A stretch of DNA of 11,650 bases from Planctomycetota bacterium (GTDB lineage Bacteria; Planctomycetota; Planctomycetia; Planctomycetales; Planctomycetaceae), in the NCBI GenBank assembly GCA_003669575.1, contig QWOR01000183.1:1-11650 (forward strand), given 5' to 3'. Shown here one piece after another: positions 1 through 6,926 of this stretch. Made by a program: the position numbers and the translations under genes. How positions within the stretch are numbered: the first letter of the stretch is position 1; the number at the start of each line of letters is the position of its first letter. Under the pieces are notes generated by a model. It was not told the DNA's origin. It searched no databases and was given only the letters and a program-made list of their open reading frames with translations.

Positions 1-8
1 GAACACAA

Positions 9-82
<74 letters not shown>

Positions 83-111
83 TTTTTGTTACGAAACGAC
101 GTAACATCCGC

Positions 112-139
112 AAAACCCCGTCTGACAAGACGGGGTTTT
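112..139 (+). terminator. strong intrinsic terminator, probably bidirectional
   Basis: A perfect 12-bp stem (112-123 with 128-139) surrounds the tetraloop GACA. It is GC-rich in the middle (CCCCGTC/GACGGGG), flanked by A's on the left and by a T-run on the right (136-140, then CTTTT). On the plus strand it ends the tRNA transcript about 30 nt after the gene. On the minus strand the four A's at 112-115 become a short T-run, so it can also serve deoC, whose stop codon is 57 bp away. Confidence 0.9.
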
Positions 140-155
140 TCTTTTGGTCGACCGG

Positions 156-166
156 CCCCCCCCCCC
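156..166 (+). repeat. homopolymer tract of 11 C
   Basis: Eleven consecutive C's lie between the terminator and the deoC stop codon, so the deoC transcript carries 11 G's in its 3' untranslated end. The tract is outside any coding sequence, so length change would not cause a frameshift. It could be a slippage or sequencing-error site. Confidence 0.85.
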
Positions 167-196
167 GCACACGCCTCCGGTTCCATGCAGCTGGAG

Positions 197-925
197 TCAG
201 TATCCGTTGGGGAGTGACGTGTGTCTGCTCAATGGGATGGGAGCCAGTCCAAGGCGGGATCGACATTCGTCGAGGATCTCCCGCGTCCGGCTCGCCCCAC
301 AGCGACTGACTCCCAGCTCACGAGCAGCCAGCAGCGAGTCGAGATCACGGATGCCCCCCGCCGCTTTGATCGCCACATGCGGGGCAGCATGTTTCCGCAT
401 CAGACGCAGGTCATCCAGCGTCGCCCCTCCGGTCCCATACCCCGTCGAAGTCTTGACCCAGTCGGCATTCAACTCCGAACAGATCCGGCAGAGCTCGATC
501 TTGTGCTCATTTGTCAGGTAACAGTTCTCAAAGATCACTTTGACCTGACGGTTTGCGGCATGTGCCGCGTCGATCACAGCAGCGATGTCATCTCGAACAT
601 ATCCCCAGTTGTGGCTCAACACCTGGCTGATGTTGACCACCATGTCGAGTTCTTCACAGCCGTCGGCGATGGCCTGCTCCGCTTCAGCCCGTTTGATCGC
701 GGTCGTATGACCACCATGTGGGAAGCCAATCGTCGTACTCGCTTTGACGGTCGTCCCCTGCAGCATCGCAACACATCGCGGAAGCGCGTATGGCATGATG
801 CAGACACTGGCCACATCATAAGCTCTGGCAAGTTCTATTCCCGCGACGAGGTCAGCCTCGGTCATCGTCGGGATCAACAGCGAGTGATCGATCATCTTGG
901 CGATGTCGGAGTAGGTGTACTGCAT
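197..925 (-). CDS. deoC: deoxyribose-phosphate aldolase
   Basis: This 242-residue class I aldolase of the DeoC/LacD TIM-barrel family cleaves 2-deoxy-D-ribose 5-phosphate to glyceraldehyde 3-phosphate and acetaldehyde in deoxynucleoside catabolism. It is cytoplasmic. The Schiff-base lysine is K158 in VKTSTGYGTGG, the second active-site lysine is K187 in AIKAAGGIRD, and the assisting aspartate is D94 in ELDMVVNI. These correspond to K167, K201 and D102 of the E. coli enzyme. The N-terminus has the family's IDHSLL motif. I chose ATG at 925. The open frame extends to a TTG at 1024, but those 33 residues look nothing like DeoC, and 242 aa is close to the family norm. No clear Shine-Dalgarno precedes the start. 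The tail after about residue 215 (SRTREILDECRSRLG) differs from the E. coli protein. The gene stands alone between the tRNA terminator and a DUF1501 gene. Confidence 0.93.
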   Translation of the reverse strand: MQYTYSDIAKMIDHSLLIPTMTEADLVAGIELARAYDVASVCIMPYALPRCVAMLQGTTVKASTTIGFPHGGHTTAIKRAEAEQAIADGCEELDMVVNISQVLSHNWGYVRDDIAAVIDAAHAANRQVKVIFENCYLTNEHKIELCRICSELNADWVKTSTGYGTGGATLDDLRLMRKHAAPHVAIKAAGGIRDLDSLLAARELGVSRCGASRTREILDECRSRLGLAPIPLSRHTSLPNGY

Positions 926-1141
926 GTCATCGTTCTGGTCGGGGTGACTTCCTGTCAATTCCCGCACTCTACCCCATTCCGGAGAGAGAACAACGATCCC
1001 TGGATCGAGTCGTCCCCGTGACAATTCACCTCGTCAATGCTGCTGAGTGTCGAGATAGAGAATGGATTTCACCGCGGAGGAAAGAGGAGGCTCAGAATAG
1101 TTCCCCGTCCACGATCCTCGGCGGCAATATCTCCCTCGCTT

Positions 1142-1184
1142 CCGATCAGCATCGGCAAGCAGTCGTGGCAGACCAGCGTCTGCC
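1142..1184 (-). terminator. two hairpins just after the DUF1501 stop codon (possible terminator)
   Basis: Directly after the TGA of the DUF1501 gene (stop at 1185-1187) the minus strand forms a perfect 7-bp hairpin, GGCAGAC/GTCTGCC (1167-1173 with 1178-1184), with a 4-nt loop. A second 5-bp hairpin, CCGAT/ATCGG (1142-1146 with 1151-1155), follows about 11 nt later. Both loops read CAGC on the plus strand (GCTG on the minus strand). There is no T-run, so this is not a canonical intrinsic terminator. It could pause polymerase or protect the 3' end of the mRNA before the deoC promoter region. Confidence 0.35.
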
Positions 1185-2576
1185 TCACACGCCTTTAATC
1201 GGCTCTGCGCCCTGGGAAAAGAATACCGGGCGGTTCGTATTCGTATACAGCGGCTTTTCGAGATCGATCCCCAGCTTGCTGTAAATTGTGGCTGCATAGT
1301 TCTCGGGAGTGTACGGAGCGTCGAGGACGTATCCGCCCTCTTCGTCGGTCACACCGATCACCTGCCCGCCGGGAACTCCTGCCCCAGCCAGCACGATCGA
1401 ATAGGCGTTCGTCCAGTGGTCGCGGCCTGCAAATTTGTTCAGCCGTGGCGTCCGCCCGAACTCGGTCACGAAACAGACCAGCGTCTCCGCCAGCAGCCCA
1501 CGCTGATCGAGGTCGGTGATCAGTCCCGCAAACGCATGGTCGGTGCTGCCCATCATGACCCAATGACCAATGCCATACCGCCCTTCCCCACCGGCTTTGT
1601 CGCGAATGGTACCGCACGAGCCTGGCGTGTAGATCAAATCGTGATGGTCCCAGTTCAGGTTCGTTCCCCCAGGCACGTCATCGTTGAACGGCCAGCGGAC
1701 ATCGACCGTGACGAATCGCACCCCGGCCTCGATCAGTTTCCTCCCCACCAGATAACACGCCCCGCGATGCCCCTTGCCATACAGATCACGAGTCTCTGGC
1801 GACTCGTTCGAGACGTTGAACACCTGATCCACGCGTGGGCTGGTCAGCGTGTCATACGCCTGCTGATAGAACCGGCTCATCCCGAGAACTTCGTTCCCTC
1901 GCGAAAATCCCGCGTCGATGGAACGCAGCATCTCACGCCGGCGATCGAACCTTGTTCCGACATTCTCCGACAGCGGCTGCAGGTCGGCCACGCGCCAATC
2001 GGGGTGGGATAAGTCACTGCCTCCCGTTTTGAACACTCGCGAAGCAGCAGGGAGAAACCCCGTTCTGGAAGACGTGTGCTGCTCATCATTCCCCGGCACC
2101 ATGATGTACGGCGGAAGTTCGCGACACTCGCTCCCGAGGATCCTCGTTGCAATACAACCGATGTCCGGCATCTCCATGGGATTCGTCGGCAGCGATCCCG
2201 ACAGGGCATACTGCGTGCCGTCCGGGTGTCCGTTCGCCCCGGCCTTCGCGTGCCACATTGAGCGAATCACCGACAGCTTGTCCGCCAGAAGCGAAGTTCG
2301 CGGCAACAGGCTGGTGAACTGAATTCCCGGCACATTGGTGGCGATCGGCCGATGCGGGCTGCGATGGTCGACCGGAGCATTCGGCTTCGGGTCCCAGGTA
2401 TCCATGTGGGACAAACCACCCTGCTCCAGAATCACGAGGACATTCTTCGCAGCCGGTTGCCCCGCCGCCGGAGAAGCAGCTGCCTGAATCGCCATCCATT
2501 GCGGCATCGACAAGCCGAGAACGCCTGCGGTTCCGACCTGCAGCGCCCGTCGTCGTGATTGAGGAAGGTTCAGCAT
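1185..2576 (-). CDS. DUF1501 family protein, exported (tandem copy 2)
   Basis: This 463-residue protein belongs to the DUF1501 family (PF07394), whose core resembles the alkaline phosphatase/sulfatase fold; no member function is settled. The N-terminus has a twin-arginine-type signal: SRRR at 7-10, then a hydrophobic stretch to about 35. The core begins at about 45 with GGLSHMDTWDPKP (53-65). It continues with WDHH (309-312), TEFGRTPR (371-378), GRDHW (384-388) and the glycine-rich LAGAGVPGGQVIGVTDE (396-412). The Asp and His residues in these motifs are the expected metal or catalytic candidates. I chose ATG at 2576 because an AGGA Shine-Dalgarno lies 8 nt upstream and overlaps the stop codon of the preceding DUF1501 gene. 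The in-frame extension to 2606 would overlap that gene. The two genes are thus translationally linked, and no DUF1549/DUF1553 partner adjoins them. Confidence 0.9.
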   Translation of the reverse strand: MLNLPQSRRRALQVGTAGVLGLSMPQWMAIQAAASPAAGQPAAKNVLVILEQGGLSHMDTWDPKPNAPVDHRSPHRPIATNVPGIQFTSLLPRTSLLADKLSVIRSMWHAKAGANGHPDGTQYALSGSLPTNPMEMPDIGCIATRILGSECRELPPYIMVPGNDEQHTSSRTGFLPAASRVFKTGGSDLSHPDWRVADLQPLSENVGTRFDRRREMLRSIDAGFSRGNEVLGMSRFYQQAYDTLTSPRVDQVFNVSNESPETRDLYGKGHRGACYLVGRKLIEAGVRFVTVDVRWPFNDDVPGGTNLNWDHHDLIYTPGSCGTIRDKAGGEGRYGIGHWVMMGSTDHAFAGLITDLDQRGLLAETLVCFVTEFGRTPRLNKFAGRDHWTNAYSIVLAGAGVPGGQVIGVTDEEGGYVLDAPYTPENYAATIYSKLGIDLEKPLYTNTNRPVFFSQGAEPIKGV

Positions 2577-2584
2577 CGACAGTG

Positions 2585-2588
2585 TCCT
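2585..2588 (-). promoter_or_regulatory. Shine-Dalgarno AGGA overlapping the upstream stop codon
   Basis: On the minus strand the stop codon TAG of the first tandem DUF1501 gene (2589-2587) reads on as TAGGA. The AGGA lies 8 nt before the ATG at 2576. This fixes the start of the second gene and suggests translational coupling within one mRNA. Confidence 0.6.
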
Positions 2589-4005
2589 AACACAAAATCT
2601 GTTCAATCGGGCGACCAGTGCTGATCACGTAGGGACGCCCCACGGTGTCATGAAACTCGGTTTCGGGCAAGTACCCCAGACAATGAAAGATCGTTGCCGT
2701 CAGCTCTTCGGGCTTCACCACACCCTGCTTGGGAAAGGCTCCGATTTCATCAGAGGCCCCATGCACCACACCGCCGCGAACTCCGCCTCCGGCCAATGCC
2801 ACCGAGAAGACCGAGCCCCAGTGATCCCGTCCCGCGTTGCCGTTGATTCGCGGCGAGCGTCCGAACTCCGACATGCAGACGACCAGGGTTTCATCCAGCA
2901 ACCCGCGATCCGCCAGATCATCGAGCAACGCGGAGATGCCCATGTCAGTCGGCGGCATCAGAACGTTCTTCAGCCGGTCCGCTTCTTTGACATGCGAGTC
3001 CCAGCAAGGGGCGTCGGTCGGTTCTTCCGGCCCGCGGTACCAGTTCACCTGCACCAGCCGCACGCCCTCTTCCACCAGCCGGCGAGCCAGCAGGCAACTT
3101 TGTCCGAAAGGAGTTTCGCTGTACCGTGCCCGCGTTTGGGGGCTTTCCAGCTCCAGATCAAAGACCCCGCGGGAGACCGATGACGACAACAGCTCGTGGG
3201 CCCGCCCCTGTTGAGTAGAGAAGCTGTTGAGCTCGCCTTCGCCTCGCAGGTGCGACCAGCCCTGATCGAGCGTCCGCATCAGCTCTCGCCGAGACGCCAA
3301 GCGGTCGAGCGACATGCTCTCCGGCAGCTGGAACTCACTGATGTGATAGTCGGGTGACGACGGTTTGCATTTGAACAGCCACGGGTCACAGCTGCGGCCG
3401 AGCATACCGCCGTCCTGTCCCGGCCAGACCGAGCCATCGGTGTTGAAGATCTGATTCGGCAGCCGCACCGAGCTGGGTAAACGCCCGCGCGGTTCCATCA
3501 TGCGCTGCACCAACGCTCCCCACGACGGGTAGTTGTTCGGAGCCCCGGGGTTCACGTTCTCCGCATTCATCGGAGCATGCGGACGCCCCGTCAGCATGTA
3601 GTACCCGCTCGACGAGTGGGCGTTATCGAACGTCGACATCGCCCGCAACACCGCCAGCTTGTCGGCCCGCTGTGCCAGCCGGGGCATCAGCTCGCCAAAC
3701 TGGATCCCGGGAACTGATGTCGCAATGGGGGCAATTTCACCGCGAACATTGTCGGGAGCGTGCGGCTTGGGGTCCCAGGTCGAATGCTGCGGAGCCCCGC
3801 CCATCAGGAAAATGACGATGCACGATTTCGCCCGCCCGTTCGAAGTCTGGCCAATCGCCGACTCACCCGTCGCCGCCTGGGCCGACTGACTGGCCAACAG
3901 CTGTGGCAACGACAGCCCACAGATCCCCAACCCGCCCACGCGGAGGACCTCTCGACGATCAATCTGGTCGCAGAGCCGAGCTCCGCGGGCCTGAATGCTG
4001 AACAT
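2587..4005 (-). CDS. DUF1501 family protein, exported (tandem copy 1, 'QHST' type)
   Basis: This 472-residue DUF1501 protein has a twin-arginine-type leader: DRREVLRVGGLGICGLSLPQ at about 16-35, ending in an AxA-like SAQAA at 41-45. The core starts at about 60. The first motif is GGAPQHSTWDPKP (69-81), where the first Asp of the usual xxDTxDPKP is Ser (S75), confirmed in the codon (TCG). Other motifs are intact: DNAHSSSGYYMLTG (127-140), CWDSH (334-338), SEFGRSPR (379-386), GRDHW (392-396) and LAGGGVRGGVVHGASDE (404-420). ATG at 4005 is supported by GGAG 9 nt upstream. It is the first gene of a two-gene minus-strand unit with the next DUF1501 gene. The two proteins are clearly divergent paralogues rather than recent copies. 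Function is unknown. From memory, QHST proteins form a recurrent DUF1501 subgroup, so this is probably a subfamily trait rather than a damaged gene. Confidence 0.92.
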   Translation of the reverse strand: MFSIQARGARLCDQIDRREVLRVGGLGICGLSLPQLLASQSAQAATGESAIGQTSNGRAKSCIVIFLMGGAPQHSTWDPKPHAPDNVRGEIAPIATSVPGIQFGELMPRLAQRADKLAVLRAMSTFDNAHSSSGYYMLTGRPHAPMNAENVNPGAPNNYPSWGALVQRMMEPRGRLPSSVRLPNQIFNTDGSVWPGQDGGMLGRSCDPWLFKCKPSSPDYHISEFQLPESMSLDRLASRRELMRTLDQGWSHLRGEGELNSFSTQQGRAHELLSSSVSRGVFDLELESPQTRARYSETPFGQSCLLARRLVEEGVRLVQVNWYRGPEEPTDAPCWDSHVKEADRLKNVLMPPTDMGISALLDDLADRGLLDETLVVCMSEFGRSPRINGNAGRDHWGSVFSVALAGGGVRGGVVHGASDEIGAFPKQGVVKPEELTATIFHCLGYLPETEFHDTVGRPYVISTGRPIEQILC

Positions 4006-4129
4006 CGAACAGAACTCCGGACAAAAAGAGGGCGAGGGCGCATCGCATCACCCAGAATTTATATCTTCTTTTTCCACGTGGGGCCAGTTCTGTTCACCGG
4101 CTCACAGCCAAATAGACCCACAGGCTTGT

Positions 4130-4190
4130 AGGTTTCAACCTCGTTCCCAAACTCCGGTTTGGGAACGCCTATCCTCGAAGCTCTGCTTCG
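4130..4190. repeat. cluster of three adjacent palindromes, REP-like
   Basis: Three hairpins lie in a row. The first is AGGT-TTCA-ACCT (4130-4141). The second is a perfect 11-bp stem CGTTCCCAAAC/GTTTGGGAACG around TCCG (4142-4152 with 4157-4167). The third is CGAAGC-TCT-GCTTCG (4176-4190). The middle sequence resembles a palindrome that I recall as dispersed in many copies in planctomycete and cyanobacterial genomes, usually between genes. That recollection needs a search. No T-run follows on either strand, so it is a poor intrinsic terminator. It sits between the small gene ending at 4251 and the DUF1501 gene starting at 4005, where it could also stabilise the 3' end of mRNA. The remainder of 4006-4250 shows nothing I can name. 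Confidence 0.65.
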
Positions 4191-4250
4191 CCGCGAGCCA
4201 GCACGTTTGTATGTTCCAATGTGAGAAACGGAGCAACATCGGCGTCCTGG

Positions 4251-4544
4251 CTACCCTGAAATTAAATCCGCAGCCCTGAGAGCTGCGTACAACTCGGCAC
4301 CTGCTTCGGTACAGTCCTCTGGACGGAATCGCTCCGGCTCGAACGCGGTCGAAAATACCCGCGACAGAGAGTGAATTGCGTCGGATTGAGACCTCATACG
4401 AGGAATCAGGGCAACGATCGACTCAATCTCCGAGTCAAACTCGTCTTGCGGGCAACCTCCGGCGAGGAGGGAGTATGGATCCCATCGATGGATGACTTCT
4501 CGCACCACACCAACAGCCTGATCGTAGTCACGCCGCGTTCTCAT
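4251..4544 (-). CDS. small DUF1871-like protein
   Basis: This small, acidic, cytoplasmic-looking protein has 97 residues, with no signal peptide or membrane segment. Its pattern is VREVIHRWDPYSLLAGG (14-30), DEFDSEIESIVALIP (34-48), SRVFSTAFEPERF (61-73) and EDCTEAGAELYAAL (76-89). This matches, from memory, a widespread family of about 90 residues related to DUF1871: an N-terminal WDP(Y/F) motif, an acidic D-E-I helix and a C-terminal FEPE..DC segment. Its function is unknown to me. I chose ATG at 4544, with GGTGAG 4 nt upstream. A GTG three codons earlier (4553) is also possible. It is transcribed away from panB and towards the palindrome cluster. It is probably a real gene, as family-like motifs span its whole length. 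Confidence 0.72.
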   Translation of the reverse strand: MRTRRDYDQAVGVVREVIHRWDPYSLLAGGCPQDEFDSEIESIVALIPRMRSQSDAIHSLSRVFSTAFEPERFRPEDCTEAGAELYAALRAADLISG

Positions 4545-4565
4545 GGTTCTCACCCGAGCAAAGTG

Positions 4566-4595
4566 ATTAACACAACAAAGTACTGCGTGTCACAA
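4566..4595 (-). promoter_or_regulatory. weak candidate sigma-70-type promoter for the DUF1871-like gene
   Basis: On the minus strand TTGTGA (4595-4590) and GTTAAT (4571-4566) are separated by 18 bp. They match 4 of 6 bases each of TTGACA and TATAAT. Transcription would begin about 15 nt before the ATG at 4544. Planctomycete promoter rules are poorly known, so this is only a candidate. Confidence 0.25.
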
Positions 4596-4761
4596 AGAGA
4601 TCGCTGAGCAGTTTGCCAGACCATCTACCCTGCGTCGACGCGTACATTCGACTTTCTCCAATACCGAATCGCCCTTCACCAGCAGCGACTCGGAAAATGG
4701 GAGGGTACCTGTCACAATCTACAAACACGACTTCTGCACTCCAATTCCCCAAAGACCGGCG

Positions 4762-5574
4762 ATGAGCGCGACTCCATCCAAACCATCTCGATCGATCACC
4801 GTCCCCGACTTCGTCAAAGCGAAGGCCGAGGGGCGAAAGCTCAGCGTGCTGACGGCTTACGATGCCCTGTGGGCGAAGCTGCTCGACGAGTCGGATGTCG
4901 ATGCCCTGCTGGTCGGGGACTCGCTCGGCATGGTCGTGCAGGGGAAGGAGACCACCCTCCCCGTCACGCTCAACGAGATGATCTACCACGCGAAGATGGT
5001 GACGCGGGCCACGCAGCGGGCACTGGTCATCGTCGACATGCCGTTCATGACCTATCAAGTCTCTCCGCGTCAGGCGATCAGCAACGCGGGCCGGATCCTC
5101 AAGGAGACTGGGGCCAGCGCTGTGAAGATCGAAGGCGGAGAGGCCCAGGCCGAGACGATCGCCGCCCTGCACCGCGTTGAGATCCCCGTCATGGCCCATG
5201 TCGGCATGCGACCGCAATCGGTCCGCAAGTTCGGCCGCCACTCCGCCGTCCAGCGCGACGCCGATCAACTACTGGCCGATGCCAAGGCTGCGGAACAGGC
5301 GGGAGCTTTCTCCATCGTCCTCGAACTCATCCCGCGTCAGATCGCCGCCGACATCACCAAACAGCTGACCATCCCGACCATCGGCATTGGGGCCGGTCCC
5401 GAGTGCGATGGCCAAGTCCTCGTCACCCCCGACATGCTCGGCCTCAGCGGATTCCGCCCCAAGTTCGTCAAACAGTTCGCGCAGCTGCGAGACACGATCC
5501 AGCAGGCGGTCCGGACCTACTCCAGCGAGATCCGCAGCGGCACATTCCCGGACGATTCGCACAGCCACCACTAG
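4762..5574 (+). CDS. panB: 3-methyl-2-oxobutanoate hydroxymethyltransferase
   Basis: This 270-residue PanB (ketopantoate hydroxymethyltransferase) transfers a hydroxymethyl group from 5,10-methylene-tetrahydrofolate to 2-oxoisovalerate, giving ketopantoate, the first committed step to pantothenate and CoA. It is cytoplasmic and has a TIM-barrel fold. Expected residues are present: TAYD (31-34); Mg ligands D53 in LLVGDSLGM, D92 in VDMPFM and E124 in VKIEGGE; K122; H146 in AHVGM; and catalytic E188 in VLELIP. IGIGAGPECDGQVLV (207-221) and an acidic/His tail ending in HSHH match the usual end, so it is full length. The loop after H146 is unusual: MRPQSVRKFGRHSAVQRD replaces the common LTPQSV..GGYKVQGR. 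ATG at 4762 lacks a strong Shine-Dalgarno. It is probably first in a two-gene unit with queG. Confidence 0.95.
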   Translation: MSATPSKPSRSITVPDFVKAKAEGRKLSVLTAYDALWAKLLDESDVDALLVGDSLGMVVQGKETTLPVTLNEMIYHAKMVTRATQRALVIVDMPFMTYQVSPRQAISNAGRILKETGASAVKIEGGEAQAETIAALHRVEIPVMAHVGMRPQSVRKFGRHSAVQRDADQLLADAKAAEQAGAFSIVLELIPRQIAADITKQLTIPTIGIGAGPECDGQVLVTPDMLGLSGFRPKFVKQFAQLRDTIQQAVRTYSSEIRSGTFPDDSHSHH

Positions 5575-5615
5575 GTTTCAGTCACAGTACCGAAGTCAGA
5601 GTGTGTTCATACGCC

Positions 5616-6761
5616 ATGTCCGATCTCGTCCCCTCCTCATCGAGTACAGCGCACTCTCCAAGTGACCGGTCGACTCTTTCCGCTGCTCTCAAAGAGCGTG
5701 CCGCCGCGATCGGATTCGAACTGGTCGGCATCGCCCCCGCAGTCCGAGCAGGGACCTGGGAGAAACTCGACGAGTGGCTGGCCCGTGGCTTCGCCGGAGA
5801 GATGAAGTACATCGAAAGGCGAAAGGACGCCTATCAGCACCCTGAGCACGTCCTGCCACAGGTGCGCAGCGTCGTGATGCTGGGTCTGGTCTATGGCAGT
5901 GACGGCGCCAGTCGCCGTGATCAGAGTATGGCCAGCGGCATCCCCCGCACAGACCACTCGCAGCCCGCTCCCCGTATCGCCCGTTATGCTCAGGGCACTC
6001 TTGATTACCACGATGTGATTCGCGAGAAGCTCAAACAGCTGGCCGACTCGCTGCATGAGCTTCAACCCGGATGCCGCACACGCGGAGTCGTCGATACCGC
6101 CCCGTTGCTGGAGAGAGACTACGCCCGACTCGCCGGGCTCGGGTGGTTCGGCAAGAACACGCTGCTGATCAATCGACGCATGGGGAGTGAGTTGTTCCTG
6201 GCTGCGCTGCTCACGGACTGCGAACTGGAGCCCGATGCACCGCACGAGACGCAGCACTGTGGCTCGTGCACGCGCTGTCTCGACGCCTGCCCCACGGGGG
6301 CGTTTCCCGCACCGTATGTCCTCGACGCTACTCGCTGTATTTCTTACCTGACAATCGAGCTGCGGAATGCTCCGATCCCCGAGCCGCTCAGGCCTGGCAT
6401 GGGCGACTGGATCTTCGGTTGTGATGTCTGCCAGACGGTCTGCCCCTGGAACTCCAAGGCCCCGGCTACTCAAGCGCCGGAGTTTACTCCAGAGACCACA
6501 CTCACCAATCGCACGCTGACCGAATGGCTTTCACTCACCCCCGAAGAGTTTGCCAAGCAACTCGGCCCGACTCCCCTTTCCCGCCCCGGATGGCCGGGCA
6601 TCATCCGCAACGCCTGTATCGCAGCTGGGAATTCGGGAGACATCTCCTACCTCGACACCTTGGAGCGGCTCACCTCAAACACCGATCCGATTGTCAGCGA
6701 CGCTGCACGCTGGGCGATCGAGCAAATTACCCGAGCCGCACAGAATCAATCGCCGAGATGA
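5616..6761 (+). CDS. queG: epoxyqueuosine reductase
   Basis: QueG is a cobalamin-dependent iron-sulfur enzyme. It reduces epoxyqueuosine to queuosine at the wobble position of GUN-anticodon tRNAs, the last step of the pathway, in the cytoplasm. The protein has 381 residues. The catalytic aspartate is D160 in VVDTAPLLERD, followed by LGWFGKNTLLI (175-185). The two 4Fe-4S clusters are supplied by CxxCxxCxxxCP (C215, C218, C221, C225) and C241, C269, C272, C276 in the FGCDVCQTVCPWN region. The C-terminal 55 residues form a short helical HEAT-like repeat (RNACIAAGNSGD, then SDAARWAIEQI), as in the long QueG type. I chose ATG at 5616. The frame is open upstream to 5403, but that part lies over panB in another frame and is not QueG-like. 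It starts 41 bp after panB. No other queuosine genes lie in the window. Confidence 0.95.
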   Translation: MSDLVPSSSSTAHSPSDRSTLSAALKERAAAIGFELVGIAPAVRAGTWEKLDEWLARGFAGEMKYIERRKDAYQHPEHVLPQVRSVVMLGLVYGSDGASRRDQSMASGIPRTDHSQPAPRIARYAQGTLDYHDVIREKLKQLADSLHELQPGCRTRGVVDTAPLLERDYARLAGLGWFGKNTLLINRRMGSELFLAALLTDCELEPDAPHETQHCGSCTRCLDACPTGAFPAPYVLDATRCISYLTIELRNAPIPEPLRPGMGDWIFGCDVCQTVCPWNSKAPATQAPEFTPETTLTNRTLTEWLSLTPEEFAKQLGPTPLSRPGWPGIIRNACIAAGNSGDISYLDTLERLTSNTDPIVSDAARWAIEQITRAAQNQSPR

Positions 6762-6926
6762 TCGAATACAGAGAAAGAAATGGGAAAACGAATCTGCACT
6801 GATCGGCACTTATTCAGGGTATCGACGCTTCAGTTACCAGACAGCATTCCGCGGCTGAGTCTTTGTCTCCAACTCTTCATCAGTGCGTGATGAGCGAAGA
6901 TTACTTTTCCAATCCCTTCTTCCACA

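Noticed and set aside
221..1021. Long plus-strand open frame opposite deoC (266 aa)
   Set aside because: Antisense shadow of deoC with no recognisable motifs; DeoC on the other strand has all catalytic residues.
1032..1037. TTGACG box on the minus strand upstream of deoC
   Set aside because: No -10 element at a suitable distance, so I did not call a deoC promoter.
3995..4279. Plus-strand open frame containing RSQTPVWERLSSKLCFAAS
   Set aside because: That peptide is the translation of the palindrome cluster at 4130-4190; similar false peptides appear wherever such repeats are read through.
4567..5268. Minus-strand open frame of 233 aa opposite panB
   Set aside because: Low-complexity Asp/Arg/Leu composition typical of an antisense shadow; PanB is certain on the plus strand.
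5637..6473. Minus-strand open frame of 278 aa opposite queG
   Set aside because: Antisense shadow of a confidently identified gene; no start signal and no motifs.
6879..6895. TCATCA/TGATGA hairpin between the convergent queG and DUF1501 genes
   Set aside because: Only 6 bp, AT-rich and without a T-run, so it is not convincing as a terminator.
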